Source of the DNA: Filibacter tadaridae
GTDB lineage: Bacteria > Bacillota > Bacilli > Bacillales_A > Planococcaceae
Assembly (NCBI RefSeq): GCF_900609045.1
Contig: NZ_UXAV01000042.1
Coordinates: 310,001-374,000 of the forward strand
DNA length: 64,000 nt
Direction of reading: 5' to 3'
Shown piece by piece: positions 1 through 9,466 of this stretch (within the stretch, counting starts at the first letter, position 1; each line of letters begins with the position of its first letter). The notes under the pieces were generated by a model. The model saw nothing but the letters and a program-made list of their open reading frames with translations, was not told where the DNA came from and searched no databases. The position numbers and the translations under genes are program-made.

Positions 1-1
1 T

Positions 2-334
2 GCGGGTATTGAAACAAATCGAGAACTTGCCATTGGTTACGGCCGTGGACTACAAGCGGTTAATATTTTGCGAAATAAAGATGAGGATAGCGTACGGGGT
101 GTCCAATTCTTCCCTAATGAATGGACAAGAGATGATATGTTCAATTATGCGGAAGAAAATTTAGCAAAAGCTGATGAATATATAAAAAGTATTCATCATA
201 AAAAAATATTGTTATTTTGCAAGATTCCACTTGCACTTGCATATAAAACATTGAATGCCCTAAAGAGTGGTAAAGAAAAAATGACTAGGACTGAAGTAGA
301 AGCAACAGTAGTAGAAGTTCAAACTGAAAGCTGA
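2..334 (+). CDS. Squalene/phytoene synthase family protein, C-terminal part (5' end outside window)
   Basis: The reading frame is open from base 2 to the TGA at 332-334, so only the last 110 residues are present. The stretch GYGRGLQAVNILRNKDED followed by RGVQFFP matches the second substrate-binding helix of trans-isoprenoid diphosphate synthases of the SQS/PSY family, where a DxxxD-like acidic motif follows a QxxNILRD-type segment. Family members condense two prenyl diphosphates head to head to make squalene- or phytoene-type precursors of carotenoids or hopanoids. An internal TTG at 68 is not a credible start because the homology runs through it. The gene ends in a strong terminator. The exact product cannot be told from this fragment. 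Confidence 0.75.
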   Translation, partial: AGIETNRELAIGYGRGLQAVNILRNKDEDSVRGVQFFPNEWTRDDMFNYAEENLAKADEYIKSIHHKKILLFCKIPLALAYKTLNALKSGKEKMTRTEVEATVVEVQTES

Positions 335-372
335 AAAAGGCAAACTCGTTTAGTCGAGTTTGCCTTTTTTTC
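334..372 (+). terminator. Rho-independent terminator of the synthase-like gene
   Basis: A perfect stem GGCAAACTCG / CGAGTTTGCC around a short TTTAGT loop is followed by eight T residues and begins directly after the stop codon. Confidence 0.9.
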
Positions 373-491
373 TTACCGCTATTCGGATTGGCTCTATGAT
401 CCGTGCGTTCAACCTCACAACAGCAGCCGCTTCAGTTTCAGCACCATAGAAGTTAAGACTTCTAAGAGTAAATAAAATCAGTTTTTCGTTT

Positions 492-1259
492 CTATGGCTT
501 TCTTTTGATTTTTTTTGAATTGCTTCGATTCAAAAATGCTTTCGTACGATCAAATTGTGGATTCCCGAACAGCTGATCAGGATGACCCGTTTCAATGATG
601 TGACCATTATCCATGAAAATAACCTGATTTGCCACCTCTTTTGCGAACTCCATCTCATGCGTGACTACAATCATTGTCATATGTTCTTCAGCTAGACTTT
701 TCATAACCTCCAACACTTCACCAGTAAGTTCCGGATCCAAAGCAGATGTCGGTTCATCGAATAAAAGGACATCGGGGTTCATCATTAGCGCCCGTGCAAT
801 GGCAACACGCTGTTTCTGTCCGCCTGATAGCTTGTTTGGGTATGCATTTGATTTGTCGGATAACCCAACTTTGGCCAATAGTTCAGAACTACGCCGTTTT
901 ATCGCATCCAATGGTTCTCTTTTCGTTAGGCGTGGTGCAAGCTCTAGGTTTTCAATGACTGTAAGATGTGGAAAAAGATCGAATTGCTGAAATACCATTC
1001 CCATCCTTGCTGTAATACTACTGAGTTCTTTCGGTTTTGCATACGCACCATTTTTGACGAGATAGCGATCAGCGACACGGATACTGCCGCCGTCTATCGT
1101 TTCAAGATGTACTAGGCTACGAAGCATTGTACTTTTCCCTGATCCAGAAGGACCGATTACGGCAACTACATCATTTTTTGTTACGTCAAATGTTATATTT
1201 TTCAGTACCTCTAGCGGTCCAAATGATTTTTTTAAATCTGTGATTTCTAGGATGGCCAT
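492..1259 (-). CDS. Polar amino acid ABC transporter, ATP-binding protein (GlnQ type)
   Basis: ATPase of a three-gene amino acid importer (ATPase, permease and binding protein in one minus-strand operon). Walker [10 protein letters not shown], signature LSGGQKQR, Walker [13 protein letters not shown] and the H-loop VVTHE are all intact, so it should be active. The start at 1259 ([13 protein letters not shown], 255 aa) is chosen because an AAGGAGAG site lies 7 nt upstream; a TTG at 1283 would add 8 residues without a ribosome site. The reading frame starts just past the permease stop. The substrate is not identifiable beyond the polar amino acid class. Confidence 0.93.
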   Translation of the reverse strand: MAILEITDLKKSFGPLEVLKNITFDVTKNDVVAVIGPSGSGKSTMLRSLVHLETIDGGSIRVADRYLVKNGAYAKPKELSSITARMGMVFQQFDLFPHLTVIENLELAPRLTKREPLDAIKRRSSELLAKVGLSDKSNAYPNKLSGGQKQRVAIARALMMNPDVLLFDEPTSALDPELTGEVLEVMKSLAEEHMTMIVVTHEMEFAKEVANQVIFMDNGHIIETGHPDQLFGNPQFDRTKAFLNRSNSKKIKRKP

Positions 1260-1275
1260 ATCTCTTCTCTCCTTA

Positions 1276-1935
1276 TCAGTCAAATGTAAAACGACGTTCG
1301 AGCCATTTAAAGAATAGTGTTAGAGTCATTGTAATAAGCAAATAGATAATTCCTGCGATAACGAATGGCATGATTGTGAAATCACGGTTAACAGCTGTTT
1401 GAGCAAAGTGCAATAACTCTGGTACAGCAACAGCGTAGAGCAATGCGGTATCTTTTACTAATGTTACCGATTCATTTGCAATGGCAGGCAGTGCAATACG
1501 GAACATTTGGGGTAGAATGACCCGCGTTGTTGTCTGCCATTTATTCAAACCCAGTACTTGTGATGCTTCATACTGCCCCTTGTCAATCGCAAGCAATCCG
1601 CCACGGAAAATTTCTGCAAAGTAAGCTGCGTAATTCAAAATAAAGCCTAAGCATGCGGCGGTAAAACGATCGAGCACCATATATTCGCCGATAATCGGAA
1701 GTAATGGTAATCCGAAAACGATAAAAAGGAGCTGCAATAACAGCGGTGTACCGCGCATTAAATAGATATAAGCATGACCGAACCACGCAATAACCTTCAG
1801 TTTACTCCTGATAGCGAGAGTCAGTAAAAAGCCTAATGGAATTGCTGCCACAATGGCTATTAAAAATAAAAGGACAGTTACTTGAGCCCCTTCCAGCATG
1901 GGCTTTATGATGTTAGCAACATTTTCAATTGACAT
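1276..1935 (-). CDS. Polar amino acid ABC transporter, permease
   Basis: Integral membrane permease of the His/Glu/Gln/Arg family (219 aa) with about five hydrophobic segments. The cytoplasmic coupling loop reads [21 protein letters not shown], the EAA-type motif that contacts the ATPase. A GGGGGGG ribosome site lies 8 nt before the ATG. It follows the binding-protein gene after 46 nt and precedes the ATPase, so the three are almost certainly co-transcribed. A single permease gene suggests that a homodimer forms the channel. Confidence 0.93.
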   Translation of the reverse strand: MSIENVANIIKPMLEGAQVTVLLFLIAIVAAIPLGFLLTLAIRSKLKVIAWFGHAYIYLMRGTPLLLQLLFIVFGLPLLPIIGEYMVLDRFTAACLGFILNYAAYFAEIFRGGLLAIDKGQYEASQVLGLNKWQTTTRVILPQMFRIALPAIANESVTLVKDTALLYAVAVPELLHFAQTAVNRDFTIMPFVIAGIIYLLITMTLTLFFKWLERRFTFD

Positions 1936-1981
1936 AGCTTATTCCCCCCCAACATGCAACACGGTAATACTATGAGCACAC

Positions 1982-2758
1982 TTATTTAAGAATTTTATCT
2001 TCGTTAAACCATTTTTTTGATATTTGGGCAGCAGTCCCATCTGCACTTAACTCGTCAAGTGCTTTTTGAAGCTCCTTTAGAAGTTCCTCGTTTCCTTTTT
2101 TCACACCAACACCATATTCTTCAGGCGCTAATTCTTCATCAATAACTTTATAAGTACCCTTTTCTTGCGACATATAATAATCAATAACAACTTCGTCAAT
2201 GACAACTGCATCCACACGCCCAATTTTCAAATCAGTTAATGCTAGAACGTTATCCGCGTACTCCGAAACAGTCTTGACCTTCTTTTCTATCGGATTCGCA
2301 CTAAGTGCATCTGATGCAGATGAAAGTGCTTGTAGACCTACTATCTTTCCATCTAAATCATCAAGCTTTTTAATGTCTGACTCTGCTAGTGTAGCGATGA
2401 CCTGCGCATTGCTAAGATACGGTTTTGTAAAAAGAACTTTCTTCTTACGGTCTTCTGTGATTGTATAACCATTCCATATTAAATCGATGCGACCACTACT
2501 AAGTTCAGTTTCTTTTGTCTTCCAATCTATTGGTTGAAATGTAACTGTACGACCCATTTTTTCTGCAGTCGCAGTCGCGTAGTCAATATCAAATCCAGTA
2601 AGTTCGTTCTTTTCATCCCTAAATCCAAGCGGCGCAAATTTATCATCAACACCAATGACGAGCGTATTCTCGTCTTCACTTACTTTGGAACTGTAGCATC
2701 CAGTTAAAAGTGCAAATACTGCAATGGACGATAGAACAATAGTTGATAAACGTTTCAT
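1982..2758 (-). CDS. Amino acid ABC transporter substrate-binding lipoprotein
   Basis: Extracellular solute-binding protein, family 3 (258 aa). The N-terminus is a lipoprotein signal peptide with the lipobox LLTGC, giving a lipidated Cys21. The segments APLGFRDEKNELTGFDIDYA and RIDLIWNGYTITEDRK are the usual ligand-binding strands of the family. It is first in the operon, preceded by a TATAAT-like -10 at 2818-2823 on the minus strand and an AGGGGATT ribosome site. The acidic pair around the ligand pocket would fit a cystine or polar amino acid ligand, but that is a guess. Confidence 0.92.
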   Translation of the reverse strand: MKRLSTIVLSSIAVFALLTGCYSSKVSEDENTLVIGVDDKFAPLGFRDEKNELTGFDIDYATATAEKMGRTVTFQPIDWKTKETELSSGRIDLIWNGYTITEDRKKKVLFTKPYLSNAQVIATLAESDIKKLDDLDGKIVGLQALSSASDALSANPIEKKVKTVSEYADNVLALTDLKIGRVDAVVIDEVVIDYYMSQEKGTYKVIDEELAPEEYGVGVKKGNEELLKELQKALDELSADGTAAQISKKWFNEDKILK

Positions 2759-3011
2759 ATTGATTTAATCCCCTCTCGATTTTGGTATCTCACTTCAGTA
2801 CTTCACCGTGCTAATGTATTATAAGATACCATGAATGAAAGAAAAATAAAAGCCCTATTTTTAAAATCAGAATACATTAATTTCACTATCATAAAAGAAA
2901 CGCTATGTGTTGTTTCAATTTACACAACCCATTAACCCTCTTCTATCAAAATCGGCTATACTAAATGTATATATACGTACTCATTAGGTAATGCGTTGGG
3001 GGGTAAAACAT

Positions 3012-3827
3012 ATGGATGGCTGGAAGGAAAGCAATCCGAGTCCAGCAGATGAAGAGCTAGATGAAGAGGAATTGATTGAGCTTGTTTTAGAGGCTCAACG
3101 AGAAGCACTTTCTGATGCTGCAAAAGAAAAACCCAACCAGAAATCAAAGCCCCGTTTTCCCAAATGGATTTTCTGGCTAATCTCTATTTTTATGATTTTC
3201 AACACATTTTCCTTTTCACTTCAAATCTATCCCATCCCAGCCATTGAATTTTTAAAAACCTCTGCTAAACTATCGGCCGATAAAGACATACAGCTATATA
3301 AAAAGTCAGTGGTGACGATTACAACCGGTGACAGCAAAGGCACTGGCTTTTCAGTGTCAAATGATGGAACGCTACTCACCAATTATCACGTTATTGAGGG
3401 CCATACACGAGTTACAGTAGCTTTTCCAGATGCCGGACGTTTCACGGCAAAAGTCGTACGTACCTTTCCATCCATTGATCTCGCAGTTCTAAAAATAAAT
3501 GGCACCAATTTACCCTATTTAGATTTAGCGAAGCATGTACCGTTTGTTAAAGACGAACCCATTCATTTCATCGGCAACCCATTGAACTTCCATGGTATTG
3601 CGAACGAGGGAACAATCATCGATACGATTAAATTAAGCGATTGGGAAGAAGAAGTCGTTATGATGAAGGCGCCTGTCTATCGGGGGAATAGCGGTAGTCC
3701 TGTATTTAACGAAGATGGAATGGTAATAGGAGTGGTGTTTGCTACCCTGGATCACGAAGTGTATGGGAATGTCGGTCTGCTAATACCGATTCATTTGTAT
3801 TATGAGGCTTTGAAAAATCCGATATGA
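3012..3827 (+). CDS. Membrane-anchored trypsin-like serine protease (HtrA-like, no PDZ)
   Basis: A 271-residue protein with an acidic cytoplasmic N-terminus (residues 1-45), one transmembrane helix (about 50-72) and a trypsin-like domain. The catalytic triad is visible: His126 in LLTNYHVIEG, Asp156 in SIDLAVL and Ser227 in RGNSGSPVF. The C-terminus ends right after the protease fold, so the PDZ domain of HtrA/DegP is absent. The start at 3012 is used because a TGGGGGGT ribosome site lies 7 nt upstream; the upstream ATG at 2991 overlaps that site. It stands alone and ends in a hairpin terminator. Likely an extracytoplasmic quality-control protease; its substrate is unknown. Confidence 0.85.
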   Translation: MDGWKESNPSPADEELDEEELIELVLEAQREALSDAAKEKPNQKSKPRFPKWIFWLISIFMIFNTFSFSLQIYPIPAIEFLKTSAKLSADKDIQLYKKSVVTITTGDSKGTGFSVSNDGTLLTNYHVIEGHTRVTVAFPDAGRFTAKVVRTFPSIDLAVLKINGTNLPYLDLAKHVPFVKDEPIHFIGNPLNFHGIANEGTIIDTIKLSDWEEEVVMMKAPVYRGNSGSPVFNEDGMVIGVVFATLDHEVYGNVGLLIPIHLYYEALKNPI

Positions 3828-3859
3828 GCTGCAACCAAAAAAACTACTCAGAAAATAAA

Positions 3860-3908
3860 CGAGGTTCTAAACAACCTAGAGTCGTTTAGAACCTCGTACT
3901 TTTTTTTA
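3860..3908. terminator. Convergent terminator between protease and RNase J genes
   Basis: A 13-bp perfect inverted repeat, CGAGGTTCTAAAC against GTTTAGAACCTCG, followed by TACTTTTTTTT on the plus strand. It lies between two converging genes. Confidence 0.85.
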
Positions 3909-3956
3909 TAATTTCTTTGTTATACCCACTGTCATCTGCAAATGCCGAACCATTGA

Positions 3957-5630
3957 CTAAATTTCAATAATAATAGGAAGAATCATCGGCCTTCTCTTGG
4001 TTTGGGTAAACAAAAATGTTTCGACCGATTTTTTCACGGTCTGCCTCAAACTATTTCGTCGGTTCCCATTTGGGCCTTCCGATTTGCCAATGGTCTTCGC
4101 GACTAACTCATTAACTTCATTCAACAGTTTTTCCGAATCACGACTATACACGAATCCACGAGAAATTGTATCTGGATTAGAAACAAGCTGACCGTCCGTT
4201 TTACCTATAGTCAAAACGATGACTAGCATACCTTCCTCGGCCAACAGTTTTCGATCTCGCAACACAATGTTTCCAACATCTCCTATGCCCATACCATCTA
4301 CGAAGATGTCCCCTGATCTTACTTCACGTGTTTGACTGGCATGTTGATCGCTAACGTCAACAACATCTCCGTTGTTTATAATGAAAATATTTTCTTTCTC
4401 CACTCCAACGGATTCCGCTAATAAGCTGTGATGATGGAGCATTCTATATTCGCCATGGATGGGAATGAAGTATTTCGGTTTCATTAATGTAATCATTAAT
4501 TTTAATTCTTCCTGACAGGCGTGCCCTGACACGTGCATACCGGTCGCACTTCCCGATCCGTAGATAACGTTGGCTCCCAATAAATACAAATTATCAATAA
4601 TACGGGAAATACTCTTTTCATTACCCGGAATCGGACCTGAGGCAAAAATAACTGTATCTTTCGGTTGAATCTCCACTTGGCGGAAATTTGAACTGGACAA
4701 ACGGGACAGTGCGGCCATAGGCTCCCCCTGACTTCCCGTACAGAGGATTGCCACCCTTTGAGAGTCCATTTGTCTGATTTCGCTTGCCTCAATTAGCATA
4801 CCTTCAGGGATTGTTAAATAACCCAGTTCTGATGCAACTGTTACTACATTCACCATGCTCCTACCGAGCAATGCAAGTTTCCGGTTCGTTTTCTGTGCTG
4901 CATCTACTATTTGCTGCACACGATGAACGTTGGAAGCAAAAGTGGAGATAAATATCTTTCGTGACGCTTTACGAAACGCTTCCTCTATATGACCACCGAC
5001 AAGACTTTCAGAGGGATTGAAACCAGGACGTTCCGCATTTGTACTTTCCGATAGTAGAACTAATACACCGTTTTTACCGATTTCAGCCATTTTATGAATA
5101 TCTGCATTTTCATTATTCACAGGCGTCAAGTCAAATTTGAAATCACCTGTATGTACTACCGGGCCCTCGGGTGTATCAAATACAACACCGAGACAATCGG
5201 GAATACTATGGTTTGTTTGAAAAAAGGATAAACTAACCGTTCCTAAATCCAATTTCGAATCAGCATTTATCAAATTCAGTTCAGTTTGCCTAAGAAGGCC
5301 ATGTTCTTTTAACCGTAGCTCAATCAGACCCAGCGTTAATCGTGATGCATAAATCGGTACATTTATTTGTTTTAGTAAATACGGAATACCTCCGATATGA
5401 TCTTCATGCCCATGGGTAACGACTAAAGCCCGGATTTTATCCTGGTTCTCCCGTAGGTATGAAATATCCTGAATAATCAAGTCAATTCCTAACAAACTTT
5501 CATCCGGAAACTTTGAGCCGCAATCTATGACGACGATATCATCTGCATATTTTATAACGTACATATTTTTTCCGATTTCATTAATGCCGCCTAATGCGAA
5601 TATCGATAATGTGTTTTCAGCAGTATTCAA
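3957..5630 (-). CDS. Ribonuclease J family protein
   Basis: Metallo-beta-lactamase/beta-CASP ribonuclease (557 aa, the usual length) with 5'-exonuclease and endonuclease activity in mRNA turnover. The catalytic motif HGHEDHIGG (about residues 73-81) is complete, which fits RNase J1; B. subtilis RNase J2 carries HGHDENIGG instead. The beta-CASP region and the C-terminal RRPMILPIIIEI segment are conserved. The start is TTG at 5630 with GGGAGGA 8 nt upstream. It is monocistronic and not next to the usual rnjA partner (rpoY/ykzG) or the rnjB neighbourhood, so it may be an additional paralogue. Confidence 0.93.
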   Translation of the reverse strand: MNTAENTLSIFALGGINEIGKNMYVIKYADDIVVIDCGSKFPDESLLGIDLIIQDISYLRENQDKIRALVVTHGHEDHIGGIPYLLKQINVPIYASRLTLGLIELRLKEHGLLRQTELNLINADSKLDLGTVSLSFFQTNHSIPDCLGVVFDTPEGPVVHTGDFKFDLTPVNNENADIHKMAEIGKNGVLVLLSESTNAERPGFNPSESLVGGHIEEAFRKASRKIFISTFASNVHRVQQIVDAAQKTNRKLALLGRSMVNVVTVASELGYLTIPEGMLIEASEIRQMDSQRVAILCTGSQGEPMAALSRLSSSNFRQVEIQPKDTVIFASGPIPGNEKSISRIIDNLYLLGANVIYGSGSATGMHVSGHACQEELKLMITLMKPKYFIPIHGEYRMLHHHSLLAESVGVEKENIFIINNGDVVDVSDQHASQTREVRSGDIFVDGMGIGDVGNIVLRDRKLLAEEGMLVIVLTIGKTDGQLVSNPDTISRGFVYSRDSEKLLNEVNELVAKTIGKSEGPNGNRRNSLRQTVKKSVETFLFTQTKRRPMILPIIIEI

Positions 5631-5774
5631 CTTTAAAATCCTCCCACATTTATTATAGTAAACAAAGTATGCCCAAAAAGAACTTCTTTATGTTTGGACT
5701 CATTATCGCTCGCACTATTTCCAAGAATTATTTGCTTACTGTTTTTCGGAAATGGGAAAATCGCTCTTTTTTTA

Positions 5775-5810
5775 CAACAAAAGATCCATCAGCCGTTTAC
5801 TGATGAATCT
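5775..5810 (-). terminator. Terminator of the SurA_N lipoprotein gene
   Basis: On the minus strand GATTCATCAG and CTGATGGATC pair around TAAACGG, followed by TTTTGTTG, 50 nt after the stop codon. Confidence 0.65.
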
Positions 5811-5862
5811 TAGTTTCCTTACAAATATGAAGAAATGTTTATCCTGTTTTTGTATTATTCAT

Positions 5863-6630
5863 TTATATTTTCAACTCAATTTCAGCATTTGCTTTCAATT
5901 CTTCAACATGTGTTGCAAGTAATTTTTGCTGTTGTTGCTGTTTAAGAATTTCTTGGATTTCCTTACTTACCTCTTTAAGTGGCGGAAGTTCTTGTCCGGC
6001 TTCTTTTGATTGGGCTGCAACCTGATCGTAGTAATCCTGAATTTCTTTATCCGAAACTTTATTAGCTGGAGCTACCTTGTCTTGGTACTTGTCAAATATG
6101 ATGGAATCAGCAATTTGTTCTTTCAATACCTTAACATCCATGTTTTGGATTTCTAGCGCTTTTTTCAATTCTTTTTCGCCGCCAAATTGCTCTTCAAATG
6201 TTGAATATTGTTCATCGACTTCAGTTTTAGATGCTTTTATATTTGCCTCTTTTGCTTTTTGAAAAATTAGTGTTTGGCTAATAAGCGTATCTAGGGCTTG
6301 TGTTTTTACTTGTTCGGCTGATTCTTTGGTTGATGGGTCTTGTCCCATTTTTTGCATTTGGACTTGAATTGACGTCAATACTTCGTTATATTTCTCGCCA
6401 TTTAGTTCTTCATCATTTACAACGGCCACAATCTTACTTTTGTCTATTTGCTGTTTAGCTAGTTTTGCCTGCATTTCTTCTGCAGTAGCTTTTTCTGACT
6501 TAGTACCTTCTTGTTTCGTTTCACTTTTGGGTGTTCCGTCTTTTTCCGCTTTATCCTCTTCACTACAAGCAGCTAAACTTACCACTAGCGCAGCCGCGAT
6601 AAAAGGAAGCATAATCTTTTTCCAATTCAT
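5863..6630 (-). CDS. SurA N-domain lipoprotein (chaperone-like, no PPIase domain)
   Basis: A 255-residue lipoprotein with the lipobox VSLAACS (Cys22), then a Lys/Glu-rich linker and a helical SurA_N-type chaperone domain (about residues 60-190: VAVVNDEELNGEKYNEVL, then ALDTLISQTLIFQKA). The C-terminus is a Gln/Lys-rich helix (about 195-255). The parvulin rotamase domain of PrsA/SurA is not present, so it is probably a holdase or folding helper on the outer face of the membrane. GAAAGGGG precedes the ATG. The gene is monocistronic between an RNase J gene and the hpa cluster. Confidence 0.82.
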   Translation of the reverse strand: MNWKKIMLPFIAAALVVSLAACSEEDKAEKDGTPKSETKQEGTKSEKATAEEMQAKLAKQQIDKSKIVAVVNDEELNGEKYNEVLTSIQVQMQKMGQDPSTKESAEQVKTQALDTLISQTLIFQKAKEANIKASKTEVDEQYSTFEEQFGGEKELKKALEIQNMDVKVLKEQIADSIIFDKYQDKVAPANKVSDKEIQDYYDQVAAQSKEAGQELPPLKEVSKEIQEILKQQQQQKLLATHVEELKANAEIELKI

Positions 6631-6815
6631 GTACTGTAAGCCCCTTTCGAATCTTGCCCATTAATTTCTTAACCCTAGATTGAATCATAACGGAATTTTG
6701 TTGAAATTTAAACACTTAGCCCTTCAGAACAAAAAATTGTGATTTTCCGTAACCTATCTATTTAAATCAAGAACCGTATTTTTACCGTTATGTGAAACCT
6801 AAGAATAAGGAGTTA

Positions 6816-6872
6816 AAAAAGACACCTGCGAAAATGTGAAAATCACATTTTTTACAGGTGTCTTTTTTATTT
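6816..6872 (-). terminator. Terminator at the end of the hpaE-hpaD unit
   Basis: Arms AAAAAAGACACCTG and CAGGTGTCTTTTTT enclose a second short AATGTG/CACATT stem. It lies 16 nt beyond the hpaD stop and has T-rich flanks on both strands. Confidence 0.88.
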
Positions 6873-6885
6873 CTCTTATTTAGTT

Positions 6886-7881
6886 TCAAGCCAAAATTTC
6901 CGGTTTTCTTTGTTCCAATATCGGATTACAAATTCCGATTTCTTCATTTGTTTCAATATCAATGAAAGTACTTGTTTCATTGAACCAGCGATCTGGCGCT
7001 TCGTGTCCCCAGAATGTTTGACGAAGCGGGTCATTTAAATCCCAGCGTTTCGGCTTCAAGTCAGGATCGCTTGTTAAATAATCGCCCGTATAAAGTTCAA
7101 TACGGTGACCATCAGGATCCCTTAAATAGAGAAAGAATGCATTGGATAACCCATGACGACCAGGTCCTCTTTCAATTGACTCTGCATACCCCATACTGGC
7201 AAGAATGTCACAACAATCTAGTACGCTCAATCGATCTGTTAATGAGTATGCAAAATGGTGTAGGTTTGGACCCGGTCCATTCATAAACGCTTGGTCATGA
7301 ACGGTCGGTTTTCGATAAAGCCAAGCCGCCCATAGGTCGCCATCTTCCGTATCCGTGTACTCTGAACACGAGAAGCCTAGATAATCCACATAGAAGTCAT
7401 ATGCCTTTTGCACATTGGGCACCGAACAGTTTACGTGGTCAATCCGTTGAATTTTCGCGCCACGATAATGATCATATCGTTGCAACATCCGATCGACAGT
7501 AGTCATTTCCGCAAAAAACTCTAGTGGGATTCCCGAGATATCATGTGCTCTAAGTGTTCTACCAATGGCATGTTGTTGCCCTTTAGCCATCCATTTCGTT
7601 TGCAGGCCAAGTGATGTAAAAAGTTTTTCAATCTCATCAAGGTCCTCTTCTTTTTCCACTTTATAGCTAAGCACCTCAACTACGGCGTTATCCGCTTTTT
7701 TCAATAATAAACTATGATGTGAATGTTCTTCCAAACCTCTTAAGTATATATGGTTTTCATCGCTTTCTGTTTCAATCATGCCTAACCCATCAACATAGAA
7801 CTCACGGGACACCTGCAAATCCACTACATGTAGAACGGTTCTTGCAATTCGTATGATTGAAAAATCCACCCGGTTCACCAT
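6886..7881 (-). CDS. hpaD: 3,4-dihydroxyphenylacetate 2,3-dioxygenase (homoprotocatechuate dioxygenase)
   Basis: Extradiol ring-cleavage dioxygenase of the vicinal-oxygen-chelate class (331 aa). It opens 3,4-dihydroxyphenylacetate to 5-carboxymethyl-2-hydroxymuconate semialdehyde. Two VOC modules are visible, the second (about residues 143-270) holding the likely iron ligands His149 in RIDHVN, His208 or His209 in LHHFAY and Glu262 in HRIELYTGDY. This is the type-I enzyme known from Brevibacterium and Arthrobacter, not the unrelated HpaD of E. coli. It follows hpaE after 8 nt and is the last gene before a terminator. Confidence 0.93.
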   Translation of the reverse strand: MVNRVDFSIIRIARTVLHVVDLQVSREFYVDGLGMIETESDENHIYLRGLEEHSHHSLLLKKADNAVVEVLSYKVEKEEDLDEIEKLFTSLGLQTKWMAKGQQHAIGRTLRAHDISGIPLEFFAEMTTVDRMLQRYDHYRGAKIQRIDHVNCSVPNVQKAYDFYVDYLGFSCSEYTDTEDGDLWAAWLYRKPTVHDQAFMNGPGPNLHHFAYSLTDRLSVLDCCDILASMGYAESIERGPGRHGLSNAFFLYLRDPDGHRIELYTGDYLTSDPDLKPKRWDLNDPLRQTFWGHEAPDRWFNETSTFIDIETNEEIGICNPILEQRKPEILA

Positions 7882-7889
7882 ACTTTCCC

Positions 7890-9401
7890 CTAGTTTTTTC
7901 CGAACTGCTGAATTCGATGATCAGCAATTGAAACATGAATGATTTTCTGTTCCGTATAGAAATCGAAACCGTAATGTCCGCCCTCACGCCCGATTCCAGA
8001 AGACTTGGAGCCACCAAAAGGCGTTCGCAAGTCACGGACATTTTGCGCATTCACCCATAGCATTCCCGCTTCAACCTTATGTGCAACGCGGTGACCACGT
8101 TTAATGTCATTCGTCCATACATAACCGGCAAGTCCGTAATCCACATCATTTGCCAACTTAATCACTTCATCTTCATCTTTGAATGTCATCACCGTTAACA
8201 CCGGACCAAAGATTTCTTCCTGTGCAATACGCATGTTATTGGAAGCATTTAGAATCAGCGTCGGTGCGACAAAATTCCCTTTTTCAAACTCATTGGGGAT
8301 GTCGCCACTAACGACTTCGGCTCCTTCCTCATGCGCAATAGCCAAGTAGCTCTTCACTTTATTGTAATGTCCTTTATCGATAAGAGGTCCCACTTCCGTG
8401 CTTGCATTCAGTGGATCTCCTAGTTTAATATTCTCAACACGTTGTTTAAGTGCCTTAATAAATTCCGCTTGAATACTCTCCTGTATAAACAGACGTGAAT
8501 TGGCAGTACACCGCTCTCCGTTAAAGGAATAAATCCCCCAAACACACGCATCCAAAGCCCGATCAAAATCAGCATCCTCAAAAACGATAATGGGTGATTT
8601 TCCACCTAATTCCATTGAGCAACTCTTTAATGTATCCGCACTATTTTTGATAATCGTTGTACCGGTAGTCGTTTCTCCGGTGAAGGAGATAAGCTGGACA
8701 TCAGGATGTTTGACGAGAGCATCTCCAGCTGTTTCACCATAACCGTGAACAACATTGAAGACACCTTTTGGAAGATCTGCCTTATGAATGATTTCAGCAA
8801 GAAGGTTTGCTGAAAGGGGTGATAGTTCTGCAGGCTTTAGAACAACCGTATTTCCGGTCGCAAGTGCTGGTGCTAGTTTCCATGTTTCTAACATGAAAGG
8901 GGCATTCCATGGTGTTATTAATCCTGCAACACCTACAGGGGCATTTATTGTGTAATTGATAAATTCATCATCTACTTGATAGGCATCTCCAACTAATCGA
9001 CTCTCTACCATTCGGGCATAGAATCGAAAGTTTTCTGAAGCACGGCTTACCATATTTCTTGTCTGGCTAATTGGAAGCCCTGTATCAAGCGCTTCTAAAT
9101 AAGCGATCCTTTCTATATCTTCATCTATTAGATTTGCAATCCGGTAAATATATTCCATTCTTTTTTTCAGTTTCATCGTTTTCCAAGGTCCATGATCGAA
9201 GGCTTCCCGTGCAGCTGCAACCGCTTTATTGATATCTTCGGATTGACCTTCAGCCACTTCATTGATCCGTTCATTTGTAAATGGATTCATGTTTTTTATC
9301 GTCGTCCCAATTACCGCCTTAGTGAATTCACCATTAATATAAAGTGATATATTCTTTTGTATTTCATGTTTTAAGGACACCAACTCATGGGAAGATACCA
9401 T
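7890..9401 (-). CDS. hpaE: 5-carboxymethyl-2-hydroxymuconate semialdehyde dehydrogenase
   Basis: NAD-dependent aldehyde dehydrogenase (503 aa) with the family motifs LELGGKSP (general base Glu) and FNGERCTAN (catalytic Cys). In the 4-hydroxyphenylacetate pathway HpaE oxidises the ring-cleavage product made by HpaD, its immediate downstream neighbour. The start at 9401 (MVSSHELVS) is preferred over a GTG at 9410 because AGGTGAAG sits 4-6 nt upstream of it. Assignment to HpaE rather than another aldehyde dehydrogenase rests on the cluster. Confidence 0.9.
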   Translation of the reverse strand: MVSSHELVSLKHEIQKNISLYINGEFTKAVIGTTIKNMNPFTNERINEVAEGQSEDINKAVAAAREAFDHGPWKTMKLKKRMEYIYRIANLIDEDIERIAYLEALDTGLPISQTRNMVSRASENFRFYARMVESRLVGDAYQVDDEFINYTINAPVGVAGLITPWNAPFMLETWKLAPALATGNTVVLKPAELSPLSANLLAEIIHKADLPKGVFNVVHGYGETAGDALVKHPDVQLISFTGETTTGTTIIKNSADTLKSCSMELGGKSPIIVFEDADFDRALDACVWGIYSFNGERCTANSRLFIQESIQAEFIKALKQRVENIKLGDPLNASTEVGPLIDKGHYNKVKSYLAIAHEEGAEVVSGDIPNEFEKGNFVAPTLILNASNNMRIAQEEIFGPVLTVMTFKDEDEVIKLANDVDYGLAGYVWTNDIKRGHRVAHKVEAGMLWVNAQNVRDLRTPFGGSKSSGIGREGGHYGFDFYTEQKIIHVSIADHRIQQFGKN

Positions 9402-9466
9402 ACACTTCACCTATTTTCTTTATATTGTATATAGAACAAAAGGTTGTTTATAACACTAGAAAAAGG

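Noticed and set aside
661-990. 109-codon plus-strand frame opposite the ABC ATPase gene, and the many similar antisense frames
   Set aside because: They are complements of conserved genes, with odd composition and no ribosome sites.
2761-2990. S-box or other riboswitch leader before the amino acid binding-protein gene
   Set aside because: The GGTATC/GATACC pair is isolated; none of the conserved core of a SAM, lysine or T-box leader is present.
3957-5630. Assignment of the RNase J gene as rnjB
   Set aside because: RNase J2 has the altered motif HGHDENIGG; this protein keeps HGHEDHIGG.
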